64,000 nt of DNA from KBS50 sp042666615. GTDB taxonomy: Bacteria > Actinomycetota > Actinomycetes > Mycobacteriales > Micromonosporaceae. Made by a program: the position numbers and the translations under genes. Positions 1 through 9,944 of this stretch are shown piece after piece. The first letter of the stretch is position 1; the number at the start of each line of letters is the position of its first letter. The notes under the pieces are model-generated. The model saw nothing but the letters and a program-made list of their open reading frames with translations, did no database searches and had not been told where the DNA came from. The stretch is from assembly GCF_042666615.1 (NCBI RefSeq), contig NZ_JBHTDD010000015.1:117343-181342 (forward strand), given 5' to 3'.

Positions 1-157
1 GCAGGACGCGGCCGAGCGTCGCGGCGCCGTAGATCGCCCCGACCGTGATCAGGGCCTGGATGAGCCAGGTCCACTGGTCGAAGATGGTCGACAGGGGAGC
101 CGCGGCGAGCAGGGTGGCCGCCGCCGCCACGAACCCGAGGTAGCGGTTGCCGCGCAT
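1..157 (-). CDS. Transglutaminase-like membrane protein (DUF3488/TgpA type), N-terminal part
   Basis: Only the first 52 codons lie in the window; the gene runs off the left edge. It starts at an ATG (MRGNRYLGFVAAAATLLAAA) and shows two hydrophobic stretches in its first 50 residues (about 8-22 and 33-46), as expected for the N-terminal multi-spanning part of DUF3488/transglutaminase-like proteins. The identification rests mainly on context: in actinobacteria the order MoxR ATPase, DUF58 protein, transglutaminase-like membrane protein is recurrent, and this gene starts 40 nt after the DUF58 gene on the same strand. The catalytic domain is outside the window, so the family call is an inference. 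Confidence 0.6.
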   Translation of the reverse strand, partial: MRGNRYLGFVAAAATLLAAAPLSTIFDQWTWLIQALITVGAIYGAATLGRVL

Positions 158-197
158 CAACGGACTCCCGTCCGGTGGCCGCTCGAAGGGGGCATAG

Positions 198-1498
198 TCA
201 TCGCATTCCTCCCGCTACCGTCTCGGCCATCGCCGCACGGCGCGCATAGCCCTGGGAACCTCGGGCGACCTGCGGCCACAGCGGCGGCAACGTGTTGCCG
301 TGCTCCACCCCGACCACCTTCCAGCCGCCCTGCAACAGCGTCAGCGCCGCGGCGTCGTGTGCCTGGTCGGCCTCGGCTCTGGCCGGCGGGGGCAGATTGA
401 TCCAGGTCGTGCTGTCCACGAGGAATCCGACGCACGCCGAGCCGCTTTCCCGCAGCCCGCGCAGCAGCTCCGCCTCGGCGACCGTGCAGCCGCCGAGCAG
501 GGTGATCACCAGCCCTCCGGTCGAGCGCTGACGGACCAGGTCCACCAGAGAACCGAGATCGTCCCGGGGGCTCATCCGAACATCGGCGAGCTGGTCGAGC
601 AGCAGGCCGTCGCCGGTGGTCTCGGTCGCGTCGACATCGGCGCCGGCGCCGGTGACCAGCCGCAACTTGTACCCTGCCCGCCGCAGGTGCATCGCGACAC
701 TGGCGGCGGCCGCCACCGACCACTCGAAGCTCGACGTCGGCCCCTCACCCCGGTGCGCCGCGGCCCGGGTGTCCAGCACCACGGTGGCCCGGCTCTCCCA
801 GGGCTGCTCCTCCCGCCGGACCATCATCTCTCCGGTCCGTGCCGTGGACTTCCAGTGCACCCGGCGCAGGTCGTCGCCGTGCCGGTACTCCCGGGTCGCC
901 GCGTCGTCCTCGCCGTGCACCGCCACCGACCGGGCCCGGCTGTCGCCAGCGCCCGCGTACTCGCCGGCCAACCGGACCGTGGGCAGGGGGGTGACCTGCG
1001 GGATCACGGTGAGCCGGTCGGTGCTGGGAAAGGCGCGGGTCAGCTCGCAGAGACCGAACGGGTCGGTCAGCCGGACCACCAGGGGTCCGACCTCGTACCG
1101 GCCGCGGACGTCGGCCCGCACCGTGTACGCCACCGAGCTGGCCTGGTATGCGCCGAGGCGTTCCAGCACCACCCGGGGTCGGCTGCCGAGGGCGTACGGC
1201 AACCGGTCCTCCAACAGCAGCGTCCCGGTGGGCAGCCGGGAGAGGTTCTGGAGCTGCAACACGACCCGGGAGCTGGAACCGACGGGCACCCGGTGTGGAT
1301 CCAGCGACCGGTGGCAGGCCAGCTTGTACCGGCTGCGGCCGACGTACGCGGCGGCCAGCAGCGGCAGGACGGCGAGGAGGACCGCGACCCGGAGCAGGTC
1401 CTTCTCACCCAGGATGGCGGCCGAGAGGGCGGCCGCGACGGCCGCGGCCAGGAAGGACCGGCCGCGGGTGGTGAGGCCGCGAAGCGCCTCGCGCACGG

Positions 1499-1502
<4 letters not shown>
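198..1502 (-). CDS. DUF58 domain protein
   Basis: A 434-residue protein with a GTG start that overlaps the MoxR stop codon by 4 nt (GTGA), so the two are translationally coupled. Two hydrophobic segments near the N-terminus (about residues 17-33 and 37-54) precede a beta-rich domain and a von Willebrand A-like fold. The DUF58 hallmark is visible as GDDLRRVHWKSTARTGEMMV near residue 210. DUF58 proteins work with MoxR AAA+ ATPases, probably as the VWA-type partner, and are often linked to envelope or complex assembly. The exact substrate is unknown here. The length is typical for the family. Confidence 0.88.
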
Positions 1503-2551
<1,049 letters not shown>

Positions 2552-2747
2552 GGGCCTCCTCCTCGTCGCTGTGCCGCGGTCGTTACCTAAACCCCCGAGA
2601 CCCGCGGCAAGGTTGGCGGGAGAAACAGGCAATCGGCCTGTCGGTTGCCCGCATGCCTCAGGCTAGCGCCAACTTCGCGCCGCGCCGACCCGACGGGGGA
2701 CGGGACCCACAACAGGATGGAACGGTTCGGGACGAAGCGGAACGGCA

Positions 2748-2777
2748 ACGACAGCCCCGGGCGGTACGCGCTACACT
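2748..2777 (+). promoter_or_regulatory. Putative promoter of the leuS leader transcript
   Basis: A -10 hexamer TACACT lies at 2772-2777 and a -35-like ACGACA at 2748-2753, with an 18-nt spacer. The first base of the leader-peptide ATG is 7 nt after the hexamer, the usual distance to a transcription start, so the RNA would begin at or next to the AUG and the leader would be leaderless. This is read from sequence only. Confidence 0.6.
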
Positions 2778-2783
2778 GCGCAC

Positions 2784-2822
2784 ATGCCCGGGGCCTACCT
2801 GCTCCTTAGCGAGCCGTGCTGA
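2784..2822 (+). CDS. leuS leader peptide (MPGAYLLLSEPC)
   Basis: A 12-codon frame with three consecutive leucine codons (CTG CTC CTT, 2799-2807), ending in TGA at 2820-2822. It has no ribosome binding site but starts where transcription is predicted to begin, so it is a good candidate for leaderless translation. A perfect 9-bp hairpin (2813-2821 with 2838-2846) begins at the end of the peptide, and an intrinsic terminator follows before leuS. This is the layout of ribosome-mediated leucine attenuation: stalling at the Leu codons when charged tRNA-Leu is scarce would change folding downstream. The mechanism is inferred; the codons and hairpins are seen directly. Confidence 0.72.
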   Translation: MPGAYLLLSEPC

Positions 2823-2846
2823 CGCGACGCACAGCGACAGCACGGC
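2813..2846 (+). promoter_or_regulatory. Leader hairpin overlapping the leader peptide stop
   Basis: GCCGTGCTG (2813-2821) pairs perfectly with CAGCACGGC (2838-2846) around a 16-nt loop. The left arm contains the last codons and stop of the leader peptide, so a translating ribosome would mask it. It sits 2 nt before the terminator stem and is the expected pause or anti-antiterminator element of an attenuator. Confidence 0.6.
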
Positions 2847-2848
2847 GA

Positions 2849-2873
2849 CCCCTCCTGAGCGAGGGGCTTTTTT
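2849..2873 (+). terminator. Intrinsic terminator (attenuator) upstream of leuS
   Basis: CCCCTC (2849-2854) pairs with GAGGGG (2861-2866) around the loop CTGAGC. C2867 and a run of six T (2868-2873) follow. T-runs are rare in this GC-rich DNA, which makes a true Rho-independent terminator likely. It stands 91 nt before the leuS start codon, so it must be read through to express leuS. Confidence 0.75.
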
Positions 2874-2963
2874 GTGCCCCCGCCCCCGCACCGACGTGCG
2901 ATGCGCCCGAGACCCGCTGTTCCGCCAGCAAGCGCGGCCCTGGACAGACCCCGAGGTGAAGCA

Positions 2964-5804
2964 ATGACTGAGGCAGCCGAACTGACCACCGACACGCCGC
3001 CGTTCCGGTACACCGCCCGGCTGGCCGACGAGATCGAGCGGCACTGGCAGGATCATTGGCGCCGCTCCGGCACCTTCCGCACGCCGAACCCGGTCGGTGC
3101 GCTGGCCGACCCCGAGCACCCGCGGGCCGGCGCGGAGAAGCTGTTCGTGCTGGACATGTTCCCGTATCCGTCCGGGGCAGGACTGCATGTCGGGCACCCG
3201 CTGGGCTACATCGGCACCGACGTGTTCGCCCGGTTCCAGCGGATGGCCGGCCGCAACGTGCTGCACGCGATGGGCTTCGACGCGTTCGGCCTGCCGGCCG
3301 AGCAGTACGCGGTGCAGACCGGCACCCATCCGCGGACCACCACCGAGGCGAATATCGAGCGCTACCGGGCCCAGCTGGCCCGGCTGGGCCTGGGGTACGA
3401 CGAGCGCCGGTCGGTGGCCACCACGGACACCGGCTTCTACCGCTGGACCCAGTGGATCTTCCTGCAGATCTTCAATTCCTGGTACGACCCGGACGTCCGC
3501 CGGGCCCGGCCGATCGACGAGCTGATCGCCGAGTTCGCCGCGGGGGACCGGCCTACGCCCGGCGGCCGGCCGTGGGCGGAGCTGGACGCGACCGAACGCC
3601 GCCGGATCGTCGACGACCACCGACTGGCGTACGTCTCCGAGGCGCCGGTGAACTGGTGTCCCGGGCTGGGCACGGTGCTGGCCAACGAGGAGGTCACCGC
3701 CGACGGCCGGTCCGAGCGGGGCAACTTCCCGGTATTCAAGCGCAACCTGAAGCAGTGGATGATGCGGATCACCGCGTACGGCGACCGGCTGCTGGAGGAC
3801 CTGGACAGGCTGGACTGGCCGGAGCCGATCAAGCTGATGCAGCGCAACTGGATCGGTCGGTCGGTCGGCGCGCACATCGACTTCCCGACCGACGCCGACC
3901 CGGTGCGGGTCTTCACCACCCGGCCGGACACCATCTTCGGTGCCACCTACCTGGTGCTGGCCCCCGAGCACGAGCTGGTCGACAGGCTGGTCCCGGGATC
4001 CTGGCCGGAGGGCACCAGGCCGGCGTGGACCGGGGGCGCCGGCAGCCCGGCGGAGGCGGTCGCCGACTACCGCGCGGCGGCGGCCACCAAGACGGACGCG
4101 GAACGGCAGGCCGAGGCCAAGGAGAAGACCGGCGTCTTCACCGGCGGGTACGCCGTCCACCCGGTCACCGGCGCGCGCGTCCCGATCTTCATCGCGGACT
4201 ACGTGCTGGCGGGCTACGGCACCGGTGCCATCATGGCGGTGCCCGCCGAGGACCCGCGGGACTGGGAGTTCGCCGAGATCTTCGAGTTGCCGGTGGTGCG
4301 CACCGTGCAGCCGCCGGATGGCTTCGCGGGCACCGCGTACACCGGGGAAGGCCCGATGATCAACAGCGCCGCGCCCGACCGCGGCGTGGACCTGAACGGC
4401 CTGGGGATGGCCGAGGCCAAGGCCCGGATCATCGAGTGGCTGGAGGCCACCGGGCAAGGTCGTGGCGCGGTCACCTACCGGCTGCGGGACTGGCTGTTCA
4501 GCCGGCAGCGGTACTGGGGCGAGCCGTTCCCGATCGTGTACGACGAGACGGGTCTGCCGATCGCGCTGCCCGACTCGATGCTGCCGGTGGAACTGCCGGA
4601 CGTGGACGACTTCTCGCCCCGCACCTACGACCCGCACGACGCCGACTCGCAGCCGGAGACGCCGCTGTCCCGCCGCAAGGACTGGGTGGAGGTGGAACTG
4701 GACCTGGGTGACGGGCCAAGGACCTACACCCGGGAAACCAACACCATGCCGCAGTGGGCCGGCTCCTGCTGGTACGAGATGCGCTACCTGGATCCCGACA
4801 ACGCCGAGAGGTTCGTCGACCCGGAGGTCGAGCGGTACTGGATGGGTCCGCGTGGCGCCAGCGACTGCGGAGGCACCGACCTGTACATCGGCGGTGTCGA
4901 GCACGCCGTGCTGCACCTGCTGTATTCGCGCTTCTGGCACAAGGTGCTGCACGACCTGGGCCATGTGTCGTCGTCGGAACCGTACCGCCGGCTGTTCAAC
5001 CAGGGCTACATCCAGGCGTACGCGTACACCGACGCGCGTGGCGCCTACGTGCCGGCCGAGGAGGTCGAGGAGCGCGACGGCGGCTGGTTCCACCGTGACC
5101 AGCCGGTGCGCCGCGAGTACGGCAAGATGGGCAAGTCGCTGAAGAACGTGGTGACCCCCGACGAGATGTGCGAGCGGTACGGGGCGGACACGTTCCGGGT
5201 GTACGAGATGTCGATGGGGCCCCTGGAGGTGTCCCGACCCTGGGAGACCCGGGCGGTCGTGGGCTCGTACCGGTTCCTGCAGCGGGCCTGGCGGGCGGTG
5301 GTCGACGAACGGACCGGCGAGACCCGGGTGGTGGACACCCCGGCCGACGAGCCGACCCGGCGGCTGCTGGCCAGGACGATCGACGGCGTCCGGACCGACA
5401 TGGCCGCGATGCGGTTCAACACCGCTATCGCGAAAATGATCGAGCTGACCAACGGGCTGACCCGGCTGCCGGCCACCCCGCGAGAGGTGGCCGAGCCGCT
5501 GGTGCTGATGCTGGCGCCGGTCGCCCCGCACATCGCCGAGGAACTGTGGCGGCGGCTGGGTCACCCGGAGTCGCTGGCCTACGCCGACTTCCCGGTGGCC
5601 GACACCAGCCTGCTGGTGGCCGAGACGGCGACGTATCCGGTGCAGGTGAACGGCAAGGTTCGCGGCCGGATCGAGGTCCCCGCCGACGCCAGCGAGGACG
5701 ACGTCCGCGCGGCGGCCCTGGCCGCGGTGGGCGGGCACCTGGCCGGCCGGGAGCCGCGCAAGGTGATCGTGGTGCCGGGTCGGATGGTCGCGGTCGTCGC
5801 CTGA
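2964..5804 (+). CDS. leuS: Leucyl-tRNA synthetase
   Basis: A 946-residue class I aminoacyl-tRNA synthetase that charges tRNA-Leu in the cytoplasm. The HIGH-type motif is in PYPSGAGLHVGHPLGY near residue 70 and the KMSKS-type motif is GKMGKSLKN near residue 720. The connective editing domain lies between them, with the threonine-rich stretch near FTTRPDTIFGAT. The length is normal for actinobacterial LeuRS. The ATG at 2964 has a GAGGTGAAG ribosome binding site; an in-frame extension upstream runs into the attenuator and is not used. The gene stands alone and appears to be controlled by the Leu-codon leader and terminator in front of it. Confidence 0.98.
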   Translation: MTEAAELTTDTPPFRYTARLADEIERHWQDHWRRSGTFRTPNPVGALADPEHPRAGAEKLFVLDMFPYPSGAGLHVGHPLGYIGTDVFARFQRMAGRNVLHAMGFDAFGLPAEQYAVQTGTHPRTTTEANIERYRAQLARLGLGYDERRSVATTDTGFYRWTQWIFLQIFNSWYDPDVRRARPIDELIAEFAAGDRPTPGGRPWAELDATERRRIVDDHRLAYVSEAPVNWCPGLGTVLANEEVTADGRSERGNFPVFKRNLKQWMMRITAYGDRLLEDLDRLDWPEPIKLMQRNWIGRSVGAHIDFPTDADPVRVFTTRPDTIFGATYLVLAPEHELVDRLVPGSWPEGTRPAWTGGAGSPAEAVADYRAAAATKTDAERQAEAKEKTGVFTGGYAVHPVTGARVPIFIADYVLAGYGTGAIMAVPAEDPRDWEFAEIFELPVVRTVQPPDGFAGTAYTGEGPMINSAAPDRGVDLNGLGMAEAKARIIEWLEATGQGRGAVTYRLRDWLFSRQRYWGEPFPIVYDETGLPIALPDSMLPVELPDVDDFSPRTYDPHDADSQPETPLSRRKDWVEVELDLGDGPRTYTRETNTMPQWAGSCWYEMRYLDPDNAERFVDPEVERYWMGPRGASDCGGTDLYIGGVEHAVLHLLYSRFWHKVLHDLGHVSSSEPYRRLFNQGYIQAYAYTDARGAYVPAEEVEERDGGWFHRDQPVRREYGKMGKSLKNVVTPDEMCERYGADTFRVYEMSMGPLEVSRPWETRAVVGSYRFLQRAWRAVVDERTGETRVVDTPADEPTRRLLARTIDGVRTDMAAMRFNTAIAKMIELTNGLTRLPATPREVAEPLVLMLAPVAPHIAEELWRRLGHPESLAYADFPVADTSLLVAETATYPVQVNGKVRGRIEVPADASEDDVRAAALAAVGGHLAGREPRKVIVVPGRMVAVVA

Positions 5805-5998
5805 CGCCGCACGGCTCGCGAGGTGTCCGGGAGGCGTACGCCCGCCGACCGACGGGCGGACGGTGGCTGGTCCGGGTGAGGCACTACCGCAGGGGTAGCG
5901 GTGGCGCCGGGGGCGTACGCCGGGGTGCCACCGTGCCTGGGCGTAGATAGATCCACAGTCCGATGGCGAGCGCCGCCCGCGCCGGGAGCGTGGCCGGC

Positions 5999-7177
5999 AT
6001 GACGAAACGGTGGATCTGGGCTGTCCTCGGCGCCGAGGTGGCGGTGGTCGTGATATTCGCGGCGGTGTTCCCCCAACTGGACTTCGGCGTGTATGTCTGG
6101 GGCGGCCGGGCGGTGCTCGACGACGACCGGCTCTATCTCGAACGGGCGCTCGGCATGTGGTTCACCTACCCGCCGTTCGCGGCGGTCCTCTTCGCGGCGC
6201 TCGCCGCGCTGCCGGTGGCGCTGGCCCGGGTGCTCTGGGCGGTGGGCTCGGTCGGCGCGCTGGCCGTCGCCTGCTGGGTGACATCGCGGCTGGCCGGGCG
6301 CCGTCCGTCTCGAACGACGCTGGCGGGCGTGGTGGCGGCGGCGCTGCTGCTCGCTCCCGTCTACCACACCTTCGTCCAGGGCCAGGTGAACCTGCTCCTG
6401 CTCGCCCTGATCCTCGGCGACGTGGCGCTGCTGGCCCGGGGCGGTCGCGCGGCGCGGTTCGCCGGGGTGGGCGTCGGGCTGGCCACCGCGATTAAGCTGA
6501 CGCCCGGTATCTTCGTGCTGCTCTTCCTGGTGGCGGGCCGGACGCGGGCCGCCCTGACCGCCGCGCTGGCATTCCTGGGGGGGACCGGGGTCGGCCTCCT
6601 CGTTGCCCCCGAGGCGTCGCTGCTGTACTGGACCGGGCTGTTCCGGGACACCGGACGGGTCGGCGCGCCGTACATCAGCAACCAGTCGCCGTACGCGGCG
6701 GCGCTGCGCGTCCTCGGTCCGGAGAACGTGGGTGGCTGGTACGTTGTCGTCCCGCTCGCGCTCGGCCTGGTCGGGCTGGCGATCGCCGGTCGGTACGCGC
6801 GCCGCGGCGACTGGCTGGCGGCGGCCACCGCGACCGGTGTCACCGGGCTGCTGGTCTCGCCGATCTCCTGGTCGCACCACTGGGTGTGGATCGTGCCGGC
6901 GCTCGCGCTGCTGGTCCGGGACGGGGCACGGGTCGCCGCCGCGGCCGGATACGCCGTGTTCGCCGTCGCGCCGCACTGGCTGACCCCGCACGACGGCGGC
7001 CCGGACCAGTACGGATGGCACGGCCTGGTCACCGTGGTCGCCAACTGTTACCTGATCGCGGGGTTGGTGTTGCTGGCCTACCTGCGCCGCCACGCGGCCG
7101 GGCGGGACCCGGGACCCGACCCCCACCCCAGGACGTACGCCCGGCGGCCGATGCGCGCCGGTCTCCCGGCTGGATAG
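5999..7177 (+). CDS. GT-C glycosyltransferase, GT87/DUF2029 family (polyprenyl-phosphate mannosyltransferase-like)
   Basis: A hydrophobic protein of 392 residues with about ten membrane segments. After the first segment comes QLDFGVYVWGGRAV with Asp28, the position of the catalytic acidic residue in GT87 enzymes such as PimE and other polyprenyl-phosphomannose-dependent mannosyltransferases. The later YPPFAAVLF and SPISWSHHWVW stretches also match that family. The expected role is adding mannose to an envelope lipid or glycan on the outer face of the membrane; the acceptor cannot be read. The ATG at 5999 has a GGGAG site; an in-frame ATG at 5963 is the alternative start. Confidence 0.8.
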   Translation: MTKRWIWAVLGAEVAVVVIFAAVFPQLDFGVYVWGGRAVLDDDRLYLERALGMWFTYPPFAAVLFAALAALPVALARVLWAVGSVGALAVACWVTSRLAGRRPSRTTLAGVVAAALLLAPVYHTFVQGQVNLLLLALILGDVALLARGGRAARFAGVGVGLATAIKLTPGIFVLLFLVAGRTRAALTAALAFLGGTGVGLLVAPEASLLYWTGLFRDTGRVGAPYISNQSPYAAALRVLGPENVGGWYVVVPLALGLVGLAIAGRYARRGDWLAAATATGVTGLLVSPISWSHHWVWIVPALALLVRDGARVAAAAGYAVFAVAPHWLTPHDGGPDQYGWHGLVTVVANCYLIAGLVLLAYLRRHAAGRDPGPDPHPRTYARRPMRAGLPAG

Positions 7178-7180
7178 CGT
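7175..7180 (+). promoter_or_regulatory. Leaderless-type -10 element (TAGCGT) of the two-component operon
   Basis: TAGCGT overlaps the end of the upstream gene and is followed by exactly 6 nt and the GTG at 7187. This places the predicted transcription start on the start codon. The kinase gene has no ribosome binding site. Confidence 0.55.
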
Positions 7181-7186
7181 GTCCCG

Positions 7187-8503
7187 GTGAAGACCCGCCT
7201 GTTCCGGTCGCCCGCGGTCGCGTCGCGGCTGCGTACGGCTGTGGTGTGGGCCGGTGTCGCGGCGCTGCCGGTCGTCGTGTTGCTCGCGCCGTCGCTGGTG
7301 GGCAGCCGCGCGGGGGTGGGCATCCTCGGCGTGAGTCTGCCACTGCGGTACGTGGTGCCAGCGCTGGTGGTGGCGCTGCCCGCGGGGTTGCTGCGGCGCC
7401 GGCCGCTGCTCGCCCTGGGCCTCATGCTCGCAGGCGCGACGCTTGTCACCGCCACTGTGCACTCCTGGGAGAACGGTTACCTCGCCGGCATCTGGCACCT
7501 GCAGTTCCTCGGAATCGACGCGGTGGTGGGGCTGATCGCCGCGCGCCGGGCCCGCCGGGTGTCGGTGCCGGCCGCCGTCGCGGTGGTCGTGGTGCAGGTC
7601 GGGGCCAGCTTCCTCAACAGTGCCGCCGATCCTCTGGACCGGGCCCTGCTCTCGGTACTCGCCGTGGCCACCGCCTGGATGATCGGCGATTCGGCCCGCG
7701 CCACTCGCAGGCACATCGAGGAGTTGCGGTACCGGGCCACGGCGGATGCGGTCGCCGCCGAGCGGCTGCGCGTCGCTCGGGAGGTGCACGACATGGTCGC
7801 GCACAGCGTGGGGGTGATCGCGATCCAGGCCGGTGTGGGTGCCCGGGTCATCGACACCCAGCCGGATCAGGCCCGGGCGGCGCTGACCACCATCGAGGAG
7901 ACCAGCCGGGAGACGCTTGCCGAGTTGCGGCGCACCCTCCGGGCACTGCGCCGACCGGAAGAAGCGGCGGCGTCGCTGGATCCGCCGCCGGGGCTCGCCG
8001 ACCTCGATCGATTGGTCACGGCTGGTGCGGACGCCGGCATCCGGGTGGAGGTGCGACGCCGGGGCGAGCCGTCGCCGCTGTCCGCCGACGTCGACCTGGC
8101 GGCGTTCCGCATCGTCCAGGAGGCGGTGACCAACGTCGTACGACACGCGGCGACCGACGAATGCCAGGTGCTCGTGGACCGTCGACCCGACGAGGTCTGC
8201 CTGGAGATCGTGGACGGGGGACGCGGCGGCCTGGTGGGTGAGGCCGGGCACGGTCTCGTCGGCATGCGGGAGCGGGCGGAACTGCTGGGCGGCCGGTTCA
8301 CCGCCGGGCCGCGACCCGAGGGCGGGTTCCGGGTGACGGCCCGGCTGCCGGCGGTGCCGGCCGGTCCGTCGACCGCGACGCCTGCCGATCCGCCACATGA
8401 CGATCGCGCCCCGGCGCTCCCAGGCGGCTCCGACGCCGCGCCGGCTGAGCGACCGGCGGGGCCGGCTACGGCCACCGACCCGGCCTCGGCGGGGGCCCGA
8501 TGA
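7187..8503 (+). CDS. Two-component sensor histidine kinase, NarL/HisKA_3 type
   Basis: 438 residues. Five or six hydrophobic segments fill roughly residues 15-160. The HisKA_3 dimerisation box follows (REVHDMVAHSVGVIAIQAG, phospho-acceptor His201), then an HATPase domain with N box NVVRHA and G2-like GHGLVGMRERAELLGG. The C-terminal 60 residues are Pro/Ala-rich and unstructured. No recognisable extracellular ligand domain exists, so the signal is probably sensed in the membrane. The stop codon overlaps the response regulator start (ATGA), so the pair is translated together. Its promoter appears to produce a leaderless mRNA. Confidence 0.94.
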   Translation: MKTRLFRSPAVASRLRTAVVWAGVAALPVVVLLAPSLVGSRAGVGILGVSLPLRYVVPALVVALPAGLLRRRPLLALGLMLAGATLVTATVHSWENGYLAGIWHLQFLGIDAVVGLIAARRARRVSVPAAVAVVVVQVGASFLNSAADPLDRALLSVLAVATAWMIGDSARATRRHIEELRYRATADAVAAERLRVAREVHDMVAHSVGVIAIQAGVGARVIDTQPDQARAALTTIEETSRETLAELRRTLRALRRPEEAAASLDPPPGLADLDRLVTAGADAGIRVEVRRRGEPSPLSADVDLAAFRIVQEAVTNVVRHAATDECQVLVDRRPDEVCLEIVDGGRGGLVGEAGHGLVGMRERAELLGGRFTAGPRPEGGFRVTARLPAVPAGPSTATPADPPHDDRAPALPGGSDAAPAERPAGPATATDPASAGAR

Positions 8504-9156
8504 CGGTCCGGGTGGTCCTCGCCGACGACCAGCCGCTGGTCCGGGCGGGGCTGCGGGTGCTGATGGCCGACGACCCGGACATCGACGTGGTGGGGGAGGC
8601 GGGCACCGGTGCCGAGGCGGTGCGGCTGTCCCGGGAGATCGCGCCGGACGTGGTGCTGATGGACCTGCGGATGCCCGGCACCGACGGCATCGCCGCGACC
8701 AGGGCGATCGTCGCGGCGGGTGGGCCGACCCGGGTGCTCGTGCTCACCACCTTCGACAATGACGAACACGTGCACGCCGCGCTGCGGGCCGGCGCGAGCG
8801 GGTTCCTGGTCAAGGACATGGCGGTGGACGAGATCCTGGCCGCCATCCGGGTGGTCGCCGCCGGGGACGCCCTGATCGCGCCCGGGGTGACCCGTCGGCT
8901 CATCGCCGAGTTTGCCCGCCGGCCGGATCCGGCGCCCCGCCACCGCGACCTGCCCGGCGTGACCGACCGGGAACGCGAGGTGCTGACCCTGGTCGGCCGC
9001 GGGCTGTCCAACGCCGAGATCGCCGCCGAACTCGTGATAAGCGTGGCGACCGCCAAGGCGCACGTGGCCCGGCTGTTCACCAAGCTCGGCGCCCGCGACC
9101 GGGTGCAGCTGGCCATCGCGGCCTACGACGCCGGGTTGGTCTCCCCGGCTGGCTGA
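8500..9156 (+). CDS. Response regulator, NarL/LuxR family
   Basis: 218 residues: a receiver domain with the acidic pocket (ADD, residues 8-10), phospho-acceptor Asp55 in VVLMDLRMPG and conserved Lys in FLVKDM, and a LuxR-type helix-turn-helix at the C-terminus (TDREREVLTLVGRGLSNAEI). It is the cognate partner of the upstream kinase through a 4-nt overlap. Its last 34 nt overlap the 3' end of the convergent TVP38-like gene, so antisense interference between the two transcripts is possible. The targets cannot be deduced. Confidence 0.95.
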   Translation: MTVRVVLADDQPLVRAGLRVLMADDPDIDVVGEAGTGAEAVRLSREIAPDVVLMDLRMPGTDGIAATRAIVAAGGPTRVLVLTTFDNDEHVHAALRAGASGFLVKDMAVDEILAAIRVVAAGDALIAPGVTRRLIAEFARRPDPAPRHRDLPGVTDREREVLTLVGRGLSNAEIAAELVISVATAKAHVARLFTKLGARDRVQLAIAAYDAGLVSPAG

Positions 9157-9944
9157 CCGCTCGCCGCCCGGCGTCGCCGTTCGGCGCGCCACCAGCGGCT
9201 GATCAGGATCGCGCTGGCCACCAGACCGAAGCTCGCCGGGGCGACGGCCAGCCAGTTGATGTCACCGGGCGAGGTGACCGCGGCGCCGATGGCCGCGTAC
9301 CCGAAGGCGGACGGCGCGGACGCCAGCACGCTGCCGAGCAGGTACGGCGCCAGCCGCGCGCCGGTGGTGCCGTAGCCGTAGCTGACCAGCCCGAAGCCGC
9401 CGACCGGAAGCAGTCGTACGGTGATCACACCGAGGACGCTCTGCCGCGCGAACCAGCCGTCCAGCCGGGCCAGCCGGCCGCGGACTCGTTCGGCGACGAA
9501 CTCGCGGCCGAGCGTACGCCCGATCCCGAAGCCGACGAGAGCGGCCAGCAACGCCGCGGCCAGCGTGTAGCCGGCGCCCTGGAGCGGACCGAACAGCGCT
9601 CCCCAGGCAACGGTGATCAGGGTTCGCGGCACCAGCACCACCAGCAGGGCGGCGCCGAGCAGGACCGCCGTGATCGGGGCGGCCGGGCCGAGCGAGTCGG
9701 CCAGGCCGGGCACCGTCGCGAGGTCGGGCGGTGGCAGCAGGAGCAGCCCCAGCCCGCAGCCGGCGACGACCAGCAGCAGTCCGACGAACCGGCGCCCGGC
9801 CCGCTGGGTCAGCAGGTCCCGCGTCACCACCAACAACCGCGCGCGATCGACCGCCGTGTACCGCCGGAACCCCGCCGGTCGGCGCGACTGTGTCGGCTCA
9901 CCGGAGGTTGCCGGCCGGCGCGGCTCCCTCGGGCCGTGGGTCAC
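9123..9944 (-). CDS. TVP38/TMEM64 (DedA-like) membrane protein
   Basis: 273 residues with five to six hydrophobic segments. The VTT/SNARE-associated domain is recognisable: VPRTLITVAWGALFGPLQG followed by the FGIGRTLGREFV helix and RLLPVGGFGLVSYGYGTT. This family (TVP38, YdjX/YdjZ, DedA relatives) includes lipid scramblases and undecaprenyl- or phospholipid-related transporters. The GTG start overlaps the gatD stop (GTGA), so it is the third gene of the murT-gatD operon. That hints at a role in envelope lipid handling, which is an inference. The extended basic N-terminus (about 35 residues) is unusual. Confidence 0.82.
   Translation of the reverse strand: MTHGPREPRRPATSGEPTQSRRPAGFRRYTAVDRARLLVVTRDLLTQRAGRRFVGLLLVVAGCGLGLLLLPPPDLATVPGLADSLGPAAPITAVLLGAALLVVLVPRTLITVAWGALFGPLQGAGYTLAAALLAALVGFGIGRTLGREFVAERVRGRLARLDGWFARQSVLGVITVRLLPVGGFGLVSYGYGTTGARLAPYLLGSVLASAPSAFGYAAIGAAVTSPGDINWLAVAPASFGLVASAILISRWWRAERRRRAASGQPAGETNPAS

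Noticed and set aside
2658..5738. Very long open frame antisense to leuS (over 1000 codons)
   Set aside because: GC-rich codon bias of leuS leaves the opposite frame open. The product is His/Arg/Val/Gln/Gly-rich with no domains and covers a gene with full LeuRS motifs.
5579..8398. Long open frame antisense across the glycosyltransferase and kinase genes
   Set aside because: Repetitive Arg/Gln/His composition; shadow of two well-supported genes.
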